Shown here in pieces: positions 1 through 7,722 of a stretch of DNA of 22,588 nt (positions within the stretch are counted from its first letter, which is position 1; every line of letters begins with the position of its first letter). The notes below the pieces were generated by a model. The model was not told the origin of the DNA. It was given only the letters and a program-made list of their open reading frames with translations, and did no database searches. A program made the translations under genes and the position numbers. The DNA comes from Christensenella sp. UBA1750 (GTDB taxonomy: Bacteria > Bacillota > Clostridia > Christensenellales > UBA1750), in contig DCHO01000064.1 in NCBI GenBank assembly GCA_002315655.1, positions 1 to 22,588 on the forward strand, written 5' to 3'.

Positions 1-1
1 C

Positions 2-673
2 ACTGAGGGAAAATGTATCGAGGCAAGGGAACTGATTATCGCCCTGCCGGAGAATTACACCCAATATAATCCCGATGAGGTACTGAAAGAGTTTACCGAG
101 AAATTCAAAGGGCAGTACAGTGTGGAATGTACTTCCGCACTCCACTACAACAAGGCAAAAACCAACTACCACATCCATCTGATCTTTTCCGAGCGGCGGC
201 TTTTGGAAACGCCGGATAACAAGATCGCTACCCGCGCCGTGTACTTTGATGAAACCGGAAAACGGGTACGTACGAAGAAAGAGATCACGGGAGAAGATGG
301 AACGATCCGAAAGGGCTGCACGGTGATCCCCAAAGGGGAAATCTACGAGCAGCACATGTTTACGACTAAGGACACCTTTTTCAAAAGCAAGGGCTTTCTG
401 GCAGAGGTAAAGGAGATGCTGACTGGGCAGATCAACCTTCATGTCAGAGAGGAAGAAAAGCTCGCTGTATTCGATCAAAGCAGCGTGTATCTGCCCACAA
501 AGAAGATCGGCAAGAACAATCCTCTGGCAGAAGAAATACGGGCTGACAATGAAGCACGCCAGGACTGGAATCGCACAGCTGATCTTCGAGGACATATTCA
601 CACTGGCGGATCGGGCGACGGTGTTCCGCGATGCCCGCTACATCGGCACATGGGATTTGGAGGAATTGGATGA
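2..673 (+). pseudogene. MobA/MobL-type relaxase, fragment lacking both ends
   Basis: The reading frame is open from the window edge. It encodes part of a plasmid/ICE mobilisation relaxase of the MobA/MobL family, which nicks DNA at oriT and leads the strand during conjugative transfer. What is seen: a histidine-rich metal-binding motif, NYHIHLIFSERR (about 160-195), followed by the family-typical lysine-rich stretch and the segment ADNEARQDWNRT (about 542-577), which in this family continues into a helical region. Here family-like sequence stops at about 578-586. The frame then runs to a stop at 671-673 through bases that, in frame 3, encode an ABC ATPase, so the last ~29 residues are junk. 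The N-terminus lies outside the window. Recognition of the family is from motif memory. Whether the junction is biological or an assembly chimera cannot be decided here. Confidence 0.72.
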
Positions 674-1481
674 AAACACTCTTGTGCGCTATATGGTGGG
701 GCATGAGATCGGGGATTATTACCCCAAACGCGAGCCGGTGATCGGCAAAGAGGTGCTGCGGGTGGAGAATCTGACGAAACGGGGCAGCTTTTCGGACATC
801 AGCTTCACGCTTCACGCCGGGGAGATCGTGTCACTCACCGGGCTTATGGGCGCGGGGCGCACGGAGATCGTGGAAGCAATCTTCGGTATGACAAGAGCGG
901 ACTCCGGCTCGGTCTATGTGAAGGAAGAAAAGGTCAGTGTCAGGCGTTCGCCTCGGAGCATGATGGACAAAGGCCTGGGCTGGCTGCCGGAGGATCGCCT
1001 GACGCAGGGGCTGCACCTCAAATGGTCGATGAAGCACAATCTGTCACTGCCCATTTTGGATAAGTGTAAAAAGCTGCTGTTTATCTCCGGTGCAAAGGAA
1101 TACGAGAACGCCGCACGGATGAAGCAGCTGCTCTCCATCAAAGCAGGAAGCGTCGAGACGCCCCCAATCGCCCTCTCCGGCGGCAACCAGCAGAAGGTTG
1201 TGATCGGTAAGATTCTGTCGGCAAATTGCAGCATCGTTGTGCTGGATGAGCCGACCATGGGCGTGGATGTGGCCTCCAAGGCACAAATATATCGCCTGAT
1301 GAACGAACTGACAAAACAGGGCATCGGCATTCTGATGATTTCCTCCGAAATGCCGGAGGTCATGAATCTTTCGGATCGCATTTATGTACTCTGTGAAGGC
1401 CGCATCACCGGGGAATTTTCGGCGCAGGATGTTACGCAGGAGCGCATCATGAACGCCGCCATGAACCGGAAGCAAGCGTAA
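585..1481 (+). CDS. Sugar ABC transporter ATP-binding protein (RbsA/RhaT-like), N-terminally truncated
   Basis: This is the C-terminal part of a duplicated-domain sugar-import ATPase (RbsA/MglA/AraG class), which powers uptake of a monosaccharide through the two permeases that follow. Only the end of the first nucleotide-binding domain remains (EDIFTLADRATVFRD, then YIGTWD). The second domain is complete: degenerate Walker A GLMGAGRTE as usual for this half, the PEDR segment (WLPEDRLTQGL), signature LSGGNQQK, Walker B VVLDEPTMGVD, and the H-loop region replaced by SSEMPE as is normal in the family. About 220 N-terminal residues are missing. The frame has an ATG at 441, but it lies inside the relaxase in another frame and is not a natural start. 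The stop is 15 nt before the ATG of the next permease. Probably inactive unless the true gene is intact and the junction is an artefact. Confidence 0.85.
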   Translation, partial: FEDIFTLADRATVFRDARYIGTWDLEELDENTLVRYMVGHEIGDYYPKREPVIGKEVLRVENLTKRGSFSDISFTLHAGEIVSLTGLMGAGRTEIVEAIFGMTRADSGSVYVKEEKVSVRRSPRSMMDKGLGWLPEDRLTQGLHLKWSMKHNLSLPILDKCKKLLFISGAKEYENAARMKQLLSIKAGSVETPPIALSGGNQQKVVIGKILSANCSIVVLDEPTMGVDVASKAQIYRLMNELTKQGIGILMISSEMPEVMNLSDRIYVLCEGRITGEFSAQDVTQERIMNAAMNRKQA

Positions 1482-1495
1482 GGGAGGGAAAGGCA

Positions 1496-2504
1496 ATGGA
1501 AAAAAAAGAAGACCTCGCTGCTGAACTTTTTCCTGGAGCATCGGGAAACGCCCATGTTTCTCATCCTGATCCTCTTTCTTGCGGGGGTCAGCCTTCGGGT
1601 TCCGGGCTACTTGGATAACAATTCCGTCAACATCCTGAAAAACTGTTCCCTCAATCTGGTGATGGGCGCGGGAATGCTGTGTGTGCTGCTGGTCGGCTCG
1701 ATTGATATTTCGGTAGCCGCCGTGATGGAGCTTTCCGCCGCCATTGCGGGCGTGCTCATGCGGGACGGGCACATTCAGTCCATCGGAATGATGTTCGTTG
1801 TAGGCACCCTTGTGGGCGCGGTCATAGGCTGTGTGACGGGTCTGCTGACTTCCTACGGGAAGGTTCTTCCCATCATTGTGACTTTGGGCATGATGTACGT
1901 TTGCCGTGCGCTGATCCCCATGGACTTTATTCTGGGCATGAACAAGATCGCCCGCGTAGACTTGACCGACGCATTCAAGGATTTCATTCTGGTTCGCTTC
2001 TTAGGCATCCCGGTCATTGCCTACATCACGGTTGCCGTGGTGCTGCTGTTTGGAATTTTCCTCAAATATACAAGGATTGGCCGCCGATTCTATGCCGTGG
2101 GCTCCAATCCCGAGGCCGCAAGGATGCGCGGCGTGCCGGTGAACGGAACGAAGATACTGGCGCACATTCTTTGCGGCGCGACGGCGGGAATGGCCGGCAT
2201 CATGCGCCTTGCCGAATACAACGCCATTGAGAAGGGCGCGTGCAGCGGCATGGAGATGTTCGTCATTGCGGCCTGCGTGTTGGGCGGCGTGTCGGTAATG
2301 GGCGGCTATGGCAAGATGATCGGCGTGGTCATCGGCGCAATCCTTATCGCCACGATTGACAGTGCCATTCCGCAGCTGTTTATCAATGCCACCATGATGA
2401 GCGAGTTCTTTAAGGGCATTTTGATCCTTGCCGCCATTTTGCTCAATGTTTTTTTACGGCGATGGGCTGAAAAACGCAGAAAAATGAGGGGGAATGCACG
2501 ATGA
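1496..2504 (+). CDS. Sugar ABC transporter permease 1 (RbsC-like), frameshift at its start
   Basis: Inner-membrane permease of the BPD_transp_2 class that forms half of the sugar channel. The frame contains about eight hydrophobic helices, the family motif GSIDISVAAVMELSA near the N-terminus, and the conserved GxNPEAARMRG coupling-loop segment (YAVGSNPEAARMRG). The uninterrupted ATG frame is 1554-2504. However, the only good ribosome binding site (GGGAGG at 1482-1487) precedes an ATG at 1496. That ATG is out of frame by one base because of a run of eight A at 1500-1507. With seven A the protein would begin MEKKKTSLLNFFLEHRETPM and read straight into the permease. The 3' end overlaps the next start by 4 nt (ATGA). 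Family is near certain; the state of the 5' end is the question. Confidence 0.88.
1500..1507 (+). other. Poly-A run (A8) that shifts the permease start out of frame
   Basis: Eight consecutive A follow the start ATG (1496-1498) and one G. Removing one A joins this start, which has a good Shine-Dalgarno, to the permease frame. This is seen directly. It can be a sequencing indel, a loss-of-function mutation, or a slippage-based switch. Confidence 0.8.
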
Positions 2505-3598
2505 AAAAAGGAAAGATACGGGATTTTGCATGGGAACTCATTCTGCTTGCCTTACTTCTCATTTTGTGGATTGTGTTTGAATGGAAGGACACCGTGCGGG
2601 ACGCCGTTTTGGTGGCACTGGGCAGAAAGGCCAAGAATGTGTTCAGCTTCTCCAAGATGGTCAGCGGGATGCAGGTCTATATGCTGTATTCCTTCATGGC
2701 ACTCGGCATGGCGCTGATCCTTGGCATGGGCGACATTGACATTTCCGTCGGGGCTTCGGCTACGCTCTCTGCCGCGGTGATGGGCGTACTCTATCGCACA
2801 CTGCTTTCCTGCGGCATGAATCCCGGGTTGGCATTCGCGTTTGCCATCTGCGCCTGTCTTGTTACGGGCGCGCTGTGCGGGCTTTTCAACGGCTATCTGA
2901 TCACCCGTTTTAGGGAGCTGTTCCCCATGATCGTCACGCTGGGCACAATGCTGTTCTACCGCGGTCTTTGCTATCTGGTGCTGGGCGGCAACACGCTCCG
3001 CTTTGAGGACGATGCCACTTGGGCGCAGCTCAAAGCCCTCTATAACAATAAAGTCCTCATCGGCGGTCTGAACGTGCCGACGATCATCTTCTGGTTTCTG
3101 GGCTTCGCCGTTGTTTTCTATGTGTTTCTGCACAAGAGCACCGCAGGGCGCAGACTTTTTGCCATCGGTGAAAACCGCGTTGCGGCGCGGTATTCCGGAA
3201 TCCGCGTGGACAGATTGGAGCTTGCCATGTTTGTGGTCTGCGGATTCATGGCTGCCGTTTCCTCGCTGTTCTATGTGGGCAGCGCTTCGGCAACGGTTCG
3301 TGCGGACGCCATGACGGGCTATGAAATGTACGCCATTGCGGTGGCGGTGCTGGGCGGGTTTTCCACGGGCGGAGGAAAAGGCAACATTCTTGGGGTTGTG
3401 CTTTCGGTCGTCCTTTTCGGTGTGCTGAAAAAGGGGCTGGGCACGCTGTTTGGTTTCCCGGACAGCGTGATCAATCTGGCTGTCGGCATCGTGCTCATCT
3501 TATCTTCCCTGCTGCCGAACCTGTGCGAAATGCTGGCGGCAAAAATCAGGATGGACAGGCAGAAAAAGAGCGGGAAGGAAGGCGCGGAAAATGACTAA
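2501..3598 (+). CDS. Sugar ABC transporter permease 2 (RbsC-like)
   Basis: Second channel-forming permease (365 aa) of the importer. It has the family hallmark GMGDIDISVGASATLSAAVMG (about 75-95), a long cytoplasmic loop, the coupling segment FAIGENRVAARYSGI, and a C-terminal AVAVLGGFSTGGGKGN block, with about nine to ten hydrophobic helices. ATG 2501 is preceded by GAGGGGG and overlaps the previous stop by 4 nt, indicating translational coupling. The 3' end overlaps the binding-protein start by 8 nt. Two different permeases with one ATPase and one binding protein is the layout of rhamnose (RhaSTPQ) and AI-2 (Lsr) importers, so a heterodimeric channel is inferred. No damage is seen in this gene. 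Confidence 0.9.
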   Translation: MKKGKIRDFAWELILLALLLILWIVFEWKDTVRDAVLVALGRKAKNVFSFSKMVSGMQVYMLYSFMALGMALILGMGDIDISVGASATLSAAVMGVLYRTLLSCGMNPGLAFAFAICACLVTGALCGLFNGYLITRFRELFPMIVTLGTMLFYRGLCYLVLGGNTLRFEDDATWAQLKALYNNKVLIGGLNVPTIIFWFLGFAVVFYVFLHKSTAGRRLFAIGENRVAARYSGIRVDRLELAMFVVCGFMAAVSSLFYVGSASATVRADAMTGYEMYAIAVAVLGGFSTGGGKGNILGVVLSVVLFGVLKKGLGTLFGFPDSVINLAVGIVLILSSLLPNLCEMLAAKIRMDRQKKSGKEGAEND

Positions 3599-4673
3599 GC
3601 GAACTTTTAGCAGAATCAGAAAAGCAGTGGCCTTGCTGCTGGTGCTCCTGCTGCCTCTTGCGGCTACGGGGTGCGTGAAGCGGGCGGTGGCCAAAGCACT
3701 TGCGGAGCAGGCCTCCGGCGAAAGGCTACCGGGGGAGGGCATCTCCATCGGCGTGGTCATCAAGCAGTCCGACAATGCCTATTTCCACGCGGCGGTGGAG
3801 GGCTTCCGAAAGGCTTCGGAGGAGCTGGGCTTCGAGTTCGTGTTTGACGGCCCCGACGATGCTTCCAACGACGGGCAGGAGCGCATCATCCGCAATTACA
3901 TTGATCAGGGTGTGGATGTGCTGTGCGTGGCGACCAATGACGCTTCCGGGCTTGTGGATGTGTGCAATGAGGCGCGGGAGGCGGGCATCCTTGTGCTTTC
4001 CTTCGATTCCAAGGTGAACCCAGAGGGCAGAGACCTGGATGTCATGCCCGCCTCCTTTAAGACCATCGCGCTCACACAGCTGGAATTTATCGCGGAGCAG
4101 ATGAACTATGAAGGGCAGCTTGCGTTGGTCACGGGCGCGGCTACCATGCCCAACATGAATATGATCAATGCCTATGTGACCGAAGCCATGGAGACTGACC
4201 CGCAGTATGCGAACATGGAGTTCCTTGGGGTGTTTTACGGCGACGATGATTACACCAAGTCTTACGACACCTGCAAGGCCATCATCGACCAGTACCCGGA
4301 CGTGAAGGGGATGATCGCACCGACCACCAATGCCGGCCCCGCCGTGGCCAAGTGCATCATGGATGAGGGCAAGCAGGGGCAGATCATTATGACCGGGCTC
4401 ACGCTGGCGCATGACATGGCGGAATATATCCACAGCGGAATTGCCCCGGCGACCTTTTTGTGGAACCCCATCAATTTGGGCTACGCCACGGCCTATGTCG
4501 CGGTGGCGGCGGTCAATGGGGAAATCGCCTTCCGGGAGGGACAAACTGTCACGATTCCCGGCTATGAAGGCCTTGTCATGGAACGCGCAGACGACGGCGG
4601 ACTCATTCTCTACCTGAATGAAATGAACAGGTTTGATGATTCCACCGTGGATCAATGGATTGACATCCTCTGA
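3591..4673 (+). CDS. Sugar-binding lipoprotein of the ABC importer (RhaS/LsrB-like)
   Basis: Extracellular substrate-binding lipoprotein (360 aa, Peripla_BP_4 class) that delivers a sugar to the permeases. The signal peptide has a basic N-terminus, a leucine-rich core and the lipobox AATGC, with C28 as the lipidated residue. The mature protein begins ISIGVVIKQSDNAYFHAAVEG (about 44-64), the usual first strand and helix. It has a hinge-region QRI-like segment (DGQERIIRNYIDQGVDVLCV), and near the end APATFLWNPINLGYATAYVAV, which resembles the WNPxDLGY segment of rhamnose-binding RhaS. The start has GGAAGGAAGG 8 nt upstream and overlaps the permease by 8 nt. The substrate is not certain: rhamnose or another deoxy/pentose sugar is the best guess, AI-2 is the main alternative. 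Confidence 0.88.
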   Translation: MTKRTFSRIRKAVALLLVLLLPLAATGCVKRAVAKALAEQASGERLPGEGISIGVVIKQSDNAYFHAAVEGFRKASEELGFEFVFDGPDDASNDGQERIIRNYIDQGVDVLCVATNDASGLVDVCNEAREAGILVLSFDSKVNPEGRDLDVMPASFKTIALTQLEFIAEQMNYEGQLALVTGAATMPNMNMINAYVTEAMETDPQYANMEFLGVFYGDDDYTKSYDTCKAIIDQYPDVKGMIAPTTNAGPAVAKCIMDEGKQGQIIMTGLTLAHDMAEYIHSGIAPATFLWNPINLGYATAYVAVAAVNGEIAFREGQTVTIPGYEGLVMERADDGGLILYLNEMNRFDDSTVDQWIDIL

Positions 4674-4683
4674 TCGGAAGACG

Positions 4684-4706
4684 GCGCATTTTGCTTGAAA
4701 ATGCGC
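4684..4706 (+). promoter_or_regulatory. Inverted repeat overlapping the -35 of an internal promoter
   Basis: GCGCATTTT (4684-4692) and AAAATGCGC (4698-4706) form a perfect 9 bp stem with a 5 nt loop, just after the binding-protein stop. No T-tract follows, so a Rho-independent terminator is poorly supported. The right arm overlaps the -35 element at 4695-4700, which fits an operator. Confidence 0.45.
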
Positions 4707-4723
4707 AGGGTTGTTGCTACAAT
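4695..4723 (+). promoter_or_regulatory. Internal sigma-A-type promoter upstream of the dehydroquinase-like gene
   Basis: TTGAAA (4695-4700), 17 nt spacer, TACAAT (4718-4723). It lies 40 nt before the ATG at 4763 and would let the three enzyme genes be transcribed apart from the transporter. Matches are 5/6 in each box by eye. No experimental support. Confidence 0.6.
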
Positions 4724-4762
4724 ATGTGGGAGAACCATTTCTCGGAAAGAAGGATTGGACAC

Positions 4763-5620
4763 ATGAAAAAGAGTTTTGCGAATCTGAAAGCCCCCGTGCT
4801 GGTCACGGTCATCAAGGAAAAAACGCCGGAGGACGCTATTGCCGCCATCAAAAAATCGGAGGAACACGGCGCTGCGGCCTTTGACCTGCACCTGTCCTGT
4901 CTGGATGAGCAATATCAGACAGTGGAGGCCATCCGTTCTATCGTGGAGGCCACGGACAAGCCCATGCTGGGGCTGAACTACAATCTGAAAATCGACACGG
5001 GAATCTACGAATGCTCCGAGGAGGAGCGGGTGGAGCTGCTGAAAAAGGCTTCTCTTGCGGGCATTGCCGGGGTGGACTTGCAAAGCAACACGTTCAATAC
5101 CGCCGTAAAATCCGGCTATATCGGCGACCCTTCCTATTCTTTTGCCTCCGCAAATCCTAAGGATGTCGTGACGGACGAGGAAACCATCAACAAACAGAAG
5201 GCGCTGATCGACTGGTTCCACGGAAACGGCACCGAGGTGCTGCTCTCCAACCATCCCCTTGTACCCATGACCGCCGAGCAGATCTTAGACCTTGCCAAGT
5301 TTGTGGCGCAGCGGAACCCCGATGTGATCAAGATGGTGACCTGGGCGAACAACGAGCAGGACGTGGCGGAGTGCTTAAAGGCCATGGCGCTGCTGCCCAC
5401 CGTTATCAAGGGCATCAAGGTGCACCTGCACGCCTCCGGCCCTTATGGGCGCATCACCCGCCTTATCAATCCCATGCTGGGCTCCTACATCATTTTCTGT
5501 GTGGATGAATACAAGCAGGGACACGACCCGAACCAGCTTCCGCTTCAGGATACCCATGACATCATCGAATTGTCCCGGCAGTTCATGTACTGCGCCAAAG
5601 AGGAGGAGAAGGCAGAGTGA
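4763..5620 (+). CDS. Type I 3-dehydroquinate dehydratase-like protein (AroD family)
   Basis: A 285 aa (beta/alpha)8 Schiff-base enzyme of the AroD class. Visible family features: a first strand PVLVTVIKEKTPEDAIAAI, the His-bearing strand LLSNHPLVPMT (H164, in place of the SYH motif), the Schiff-base lysine in DVIKMVTWANNEQDV (K190), and the phosphate-site-like end ASGPYGRITRLINPMLGSYIIF resembling GxxGxxSR...GSxxTF of AroD. It is slightly longer than usual (about 230-255 aa) and divergent. Start: ATG 4763 with AGAAGG 9 nt upstream; an upstream ATG at 4691 lacks a ribosome binding site and lies in the promoter. The GTG of the next gene overlaps its stop. Sitting in a sugar operon with two oxidoreductases and no other aro gene, it probably dehydrates a sugar acid or quinate-like compound; this is inference. 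Confidence 0.75.
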   Translation: MKKSFANLKAPVLVTVIKEKTPEDAIAAIKKSEEHGAAAFDLHLSCLDEQYQTVEAIRSIVEATDKPMLGLNYNLKIDTGIYECSEEERVELLKKASLAGIAGVDLQSNTFNTAVKSGYIGDPSYSFASANPKDVVTDEETINKQKALIDWFHGNGTEVLLSNHPLVPMTAEQILDLAKFVAQRNPDVIKMVTWANNEQDVAECLKAMALLPTVIKGIKVHLHASGPYGRITRLINPMLGSYIIFCVDEYKQGHDPNQLPLQDTHDIIELSRQFMYCAKEEEKAE

Positions 5621-6621
5621 GCAAAATTTTAGTGCTGGGCGGCACGGGCGCTATGGGGCGATACCTTGTACCGAACCTGATTGAAAGAGGCGATTCCGTA
5701 GAGGTGATTGCGCTGGATCAGATGAAGGACAGCGAAAATCTACACTACACCGTCGGCAATGCCATGGACGATGATTTTCTTGCCGAGGTGCTGAAAAACG
5801 GCAAGTTTGACGCTGTTGTGGACTTCATGAACTACAATCTGCCGCGCTTCACCAAGAGGATGCCCATGCTGCTTGACCACACCGGGCAATACCTGTATCT
5901 GTCCACCTGCCGGGTCTATGCCAACGAGGAAATTCCCGTGAAGGAATCTTCGCCCCGGCTGCTGGACGTGGCCACCGACCCGGTGTATCTGGCACGGCGC
6001 GAGGTGGAGTATTCCCTGTATAAAGCCATCGAGGAAAATATGCTGTGGGATTCCGGGAAGAGCAACTTCACCATCATCCGCCCTGCCACGACCTATTCCA
6101 CAGGCCGCGCCCAGCTGGTGACGCTGGAAGCGGAATCCTTTGTCTACCGCGCCCTGCAGGGGAAAAAGGTCGTTGTGCCGCGGGAGGCTATGGACTGCGA
6201 AGCCACGCTGTCCTGGGGCGGCGATGTGGGCAAAATGATCGCCTCTCTGGTGCTCAATGAGAAGGCCATGGGGGATGATTTCATCGTCGCCACAGCCGAG
6301 CACCACACATGGAGAGAGATTGCCAAATATTATGAGCAGCTTATCGGCTTGCAGTATGAGGAGACCGACAAGGAGACCTATCTGCGCTGCATCGCGGATG
6401 AGGACTGGTACCCGCACGCCTATTACCAGCTCACTGTGGCGCGGATGTTCACGCGCATCACGGACAATTCCAAAATCTTACGCTTATCCGGCATGAAGCA
6501 GGAGGAGCTGATGCCGCTGTATGACGGACTGAAAATGGAGCTTTCCCGCGCCACGCTGGATAACATCCGCCCTAATGCGTTCATCAATAAGCAAATGGAC
6601 AATTTCTTTGCCGGAAGGTAG
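5617..6621 (+). CDS. NAD-dependent epimerase/dehydratase family protein (extended SDR)
   Basis: A 334 aa Rossmann-fold enzyme of the extended short-chain dehydrogenase family, acting on a sugar or nucleotide sugar. The N-terminal dinucleotide site GGTGAMG (8-14) follows ILVL. The catalytic YxxxK is Y132-S-L-Y-K136, and IIRPATTYSTGR after it matches the family's RP..YG segment. The start is a GTG at 5617, which overlaps the preceding TGA in a GTGA arrangement and has AGGAGGAG 8 nt upstream. Translational coupling to the dehydroquinase-like gene suggests a shared pathway, for example oxidation, epimerisation or reduction of the imported sugar. The C-terminal half is divergent enough that I cannot name the substrate. 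Confidence 0.83.
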   Translation: MSKILVLGGTGAMGRYLVPNLIERGDSVEVIALDQMKDSENLHYTVGNAMDDDFLAEVLKNGKFDAVVDFMNYNLPRFTKRMPMLLDHTGQYLYLSTCRVYANEEIPVKESSPRLLDVATDPVYLARREVEYSLYKAIEENMLWDSGKSNFTIIRPATTYSTGRAQLVTLEAESFVYRALQGKKVVVPREAMDCEATLSWGGDVGKMIASLVLNEKAMGDDFIVATAEHHTWREIAKYYEQLIGLQYEETDKETYLRCIADEDWYPHAYYQLTVARMFTRITDNSKILRLSGMKQEELMPLYDGLKMELSRATLDNIRPNAFINKQMDNFFAGR

Positions 6622-6627
6622 TTATTT

Positions 6628-7632
6628 ATGAAAGCGATTCTGATTGATAAAGAGACAAGAGAACTTAACTGGTGTGAGGTGGAAAAGCCCACGCCGAAGG
6701 ATGACGAAATCCTTATTGAAATTCACGCTTCCGCCTTGAACCGCGCCGATTTGCTGCAAAGAAAGGGCACTTATCCTTCACCCAAGGGCTGGCCGGAATG
6801 GATGGGTCTGGAAGTGGCGGGCGTAATAGCCGATATGGGGCAGGAAGCCGCCGAAAAATCCGGCTTTGCGGTGGGGGACAAGGTTTGCGCACTGCTGGGC
6901 GGCGGCGGATATGCGCAGTTCGTCTGCGTGCCTTACGGCATGGTGATGCCCAAGCCGCACTGTCTTTCCTTTGCGGAGGCTGCCACCATCCCCGAAGCCT
7001 ACGCAACCTCTTATCTGAACCTGTTCTGGGAAGGCCATCTGCAAGCGGGACAGACCGCCTTCATTCCCGCCGGCGCCTCCGGGCTGGCCTCGGTCGCCAT
7101 CCCCATGGCAAAGGCCTTCGGGGCGCGGGTGATCACCTCCGTGCGTTCGGACGAAATTGCGGAAAAGATTGCGCCGCTTCACGCCGATGTGGTCATCAAT
7201 TCCGAGACCACGGACGTGGCTTCCGTTTTGCAGCAGGAGGAAGCAAACGGCCATCCCGTGAACATGGCGATGGACTGCCTCTGCGGGGAGACCTTAGGAA
7301 AATCCCTGCCTTACATGGCCGAGGGCGGCTATTGGGTGGTCATTTCCACACTTGCGGGTGTCACAACGGAGGTGCCGCTGCGCCCGGTGCTCACCAAAGG
7401 ACTGCACATCGTTGGCAGTATGCTGCGCAAGCGTTCCTCGGAGGAAAAGGCATATCTTTTGCGTGAATTGGTTGAAAAGGTCTTCCCGAAGATCGAAAAC
7501 GGCGAAATGAAGCCCAGCGTGTATAAGGTGTTCCCCATCGAACAGGCTGCGGAGGCGCATCAAGTTCTGGAACGAAACGAAAACATCGGAAAAGTCGTGC
7601 TGGCGGTGCTGCCGGACGCGATGGAAAAATAA
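6628..7632 (+). CDS. Zinc-independent quinone oxidoreductase / PIG3-like NAD(P)H dehydrogenase
   Basis: A 334 aa medium-chain dehydrogenase/reductase of the quinone oxidoreductase (QOR, TP53I3/PIG3-like) branch. The N-terminal GroES-like half carries the branch-typical ALNRADLLQRKGTYPSPKG and MGLEVAGVI. The zinc-ligand cysteines and histidine of true alcohol dehydrogenases are not seen. The cofactor fold is marked by FIPAGASGLASVAIPMAKAFGA, equivalent to AGASGVGTAAIQLAK, in which one of the usual glycines is replaced. It likely reduces a quinone or enone/enal with NAD(P)H. ATG 6628 has GGAAGG 9 nt upstream and sits 6 nt after the SDR stop, so it is in the same transcript. A terminator follows 23 nt after the stop. 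Confidence 0.87.
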   Translation: MKAILIDKETRELNWCEVEKPTPKDDEILIEIHASALNRADLLQRKGTYPSPKGWPEWMGLEVAGVIADMGQEAAEKSGFAVGDKVCALLGGGGYAQFVCVPYGMVMPKPHCLSFAEAATIPEAYATSYLNLFWEGHLQAGQTAFIPAGASGLASVAIPMAKAFGARVITSVRSDEIAEKIAPLHADVVINSETTDVASVLQQEEANGHPVNMAMDCLCGETLGKSLPYMAEGGYWVVISTLAGVTTEVPLRPVLTKGLHIVGSMLRKRSSEEKAYLLRELVEKVFPKIENGEMKPSVYKVFPIEQAAEAHQVLERNENIGKVVLAVLPDAMEK

Positions 7633-7655
7633 TGAAGCGTTATCAATGCAACTGA

Positions 7656-7705
7656 AAAAGAGTGTCCGTTTTCAGCCGGATTCAGCCGAAAACGGACACT
7701 CTTTT
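7656..7705. terminator. Bidirectional Rho-independent terminator between convergent genes
   Basis: A perfect 18 bp inverted repeat, AAAAGAGTGTCCGTTTTC at 7656-7673 and its complement at 7688-7705, with a 14 nt loop (7674-7687). Both arms end in A/T runs, so it can serve the oxidoreductase operon on the plus strand and the URO-D-family gene on the minus strand. Confidence 0.93.
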
Positions 7706-7722
7706 GTGTGATTTTCTTTTTG

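Noticed and set aside
3726..4655. Long minus-strand open frame (309 codons) opposite the sugar-binding lipoprotein
   Set aside because: Antisense shadow of a clear lipoprotein gene; composition is His/Arg/Gly-rich and no ribosome binding site or family motif is visible.
4763..5620. Calling this gene AroD of the shikimate pathway
   Set aside because: The H and K active-site pattern is family-like, but the sequence is divergent and sits in a sugar operon with no other aro gene.
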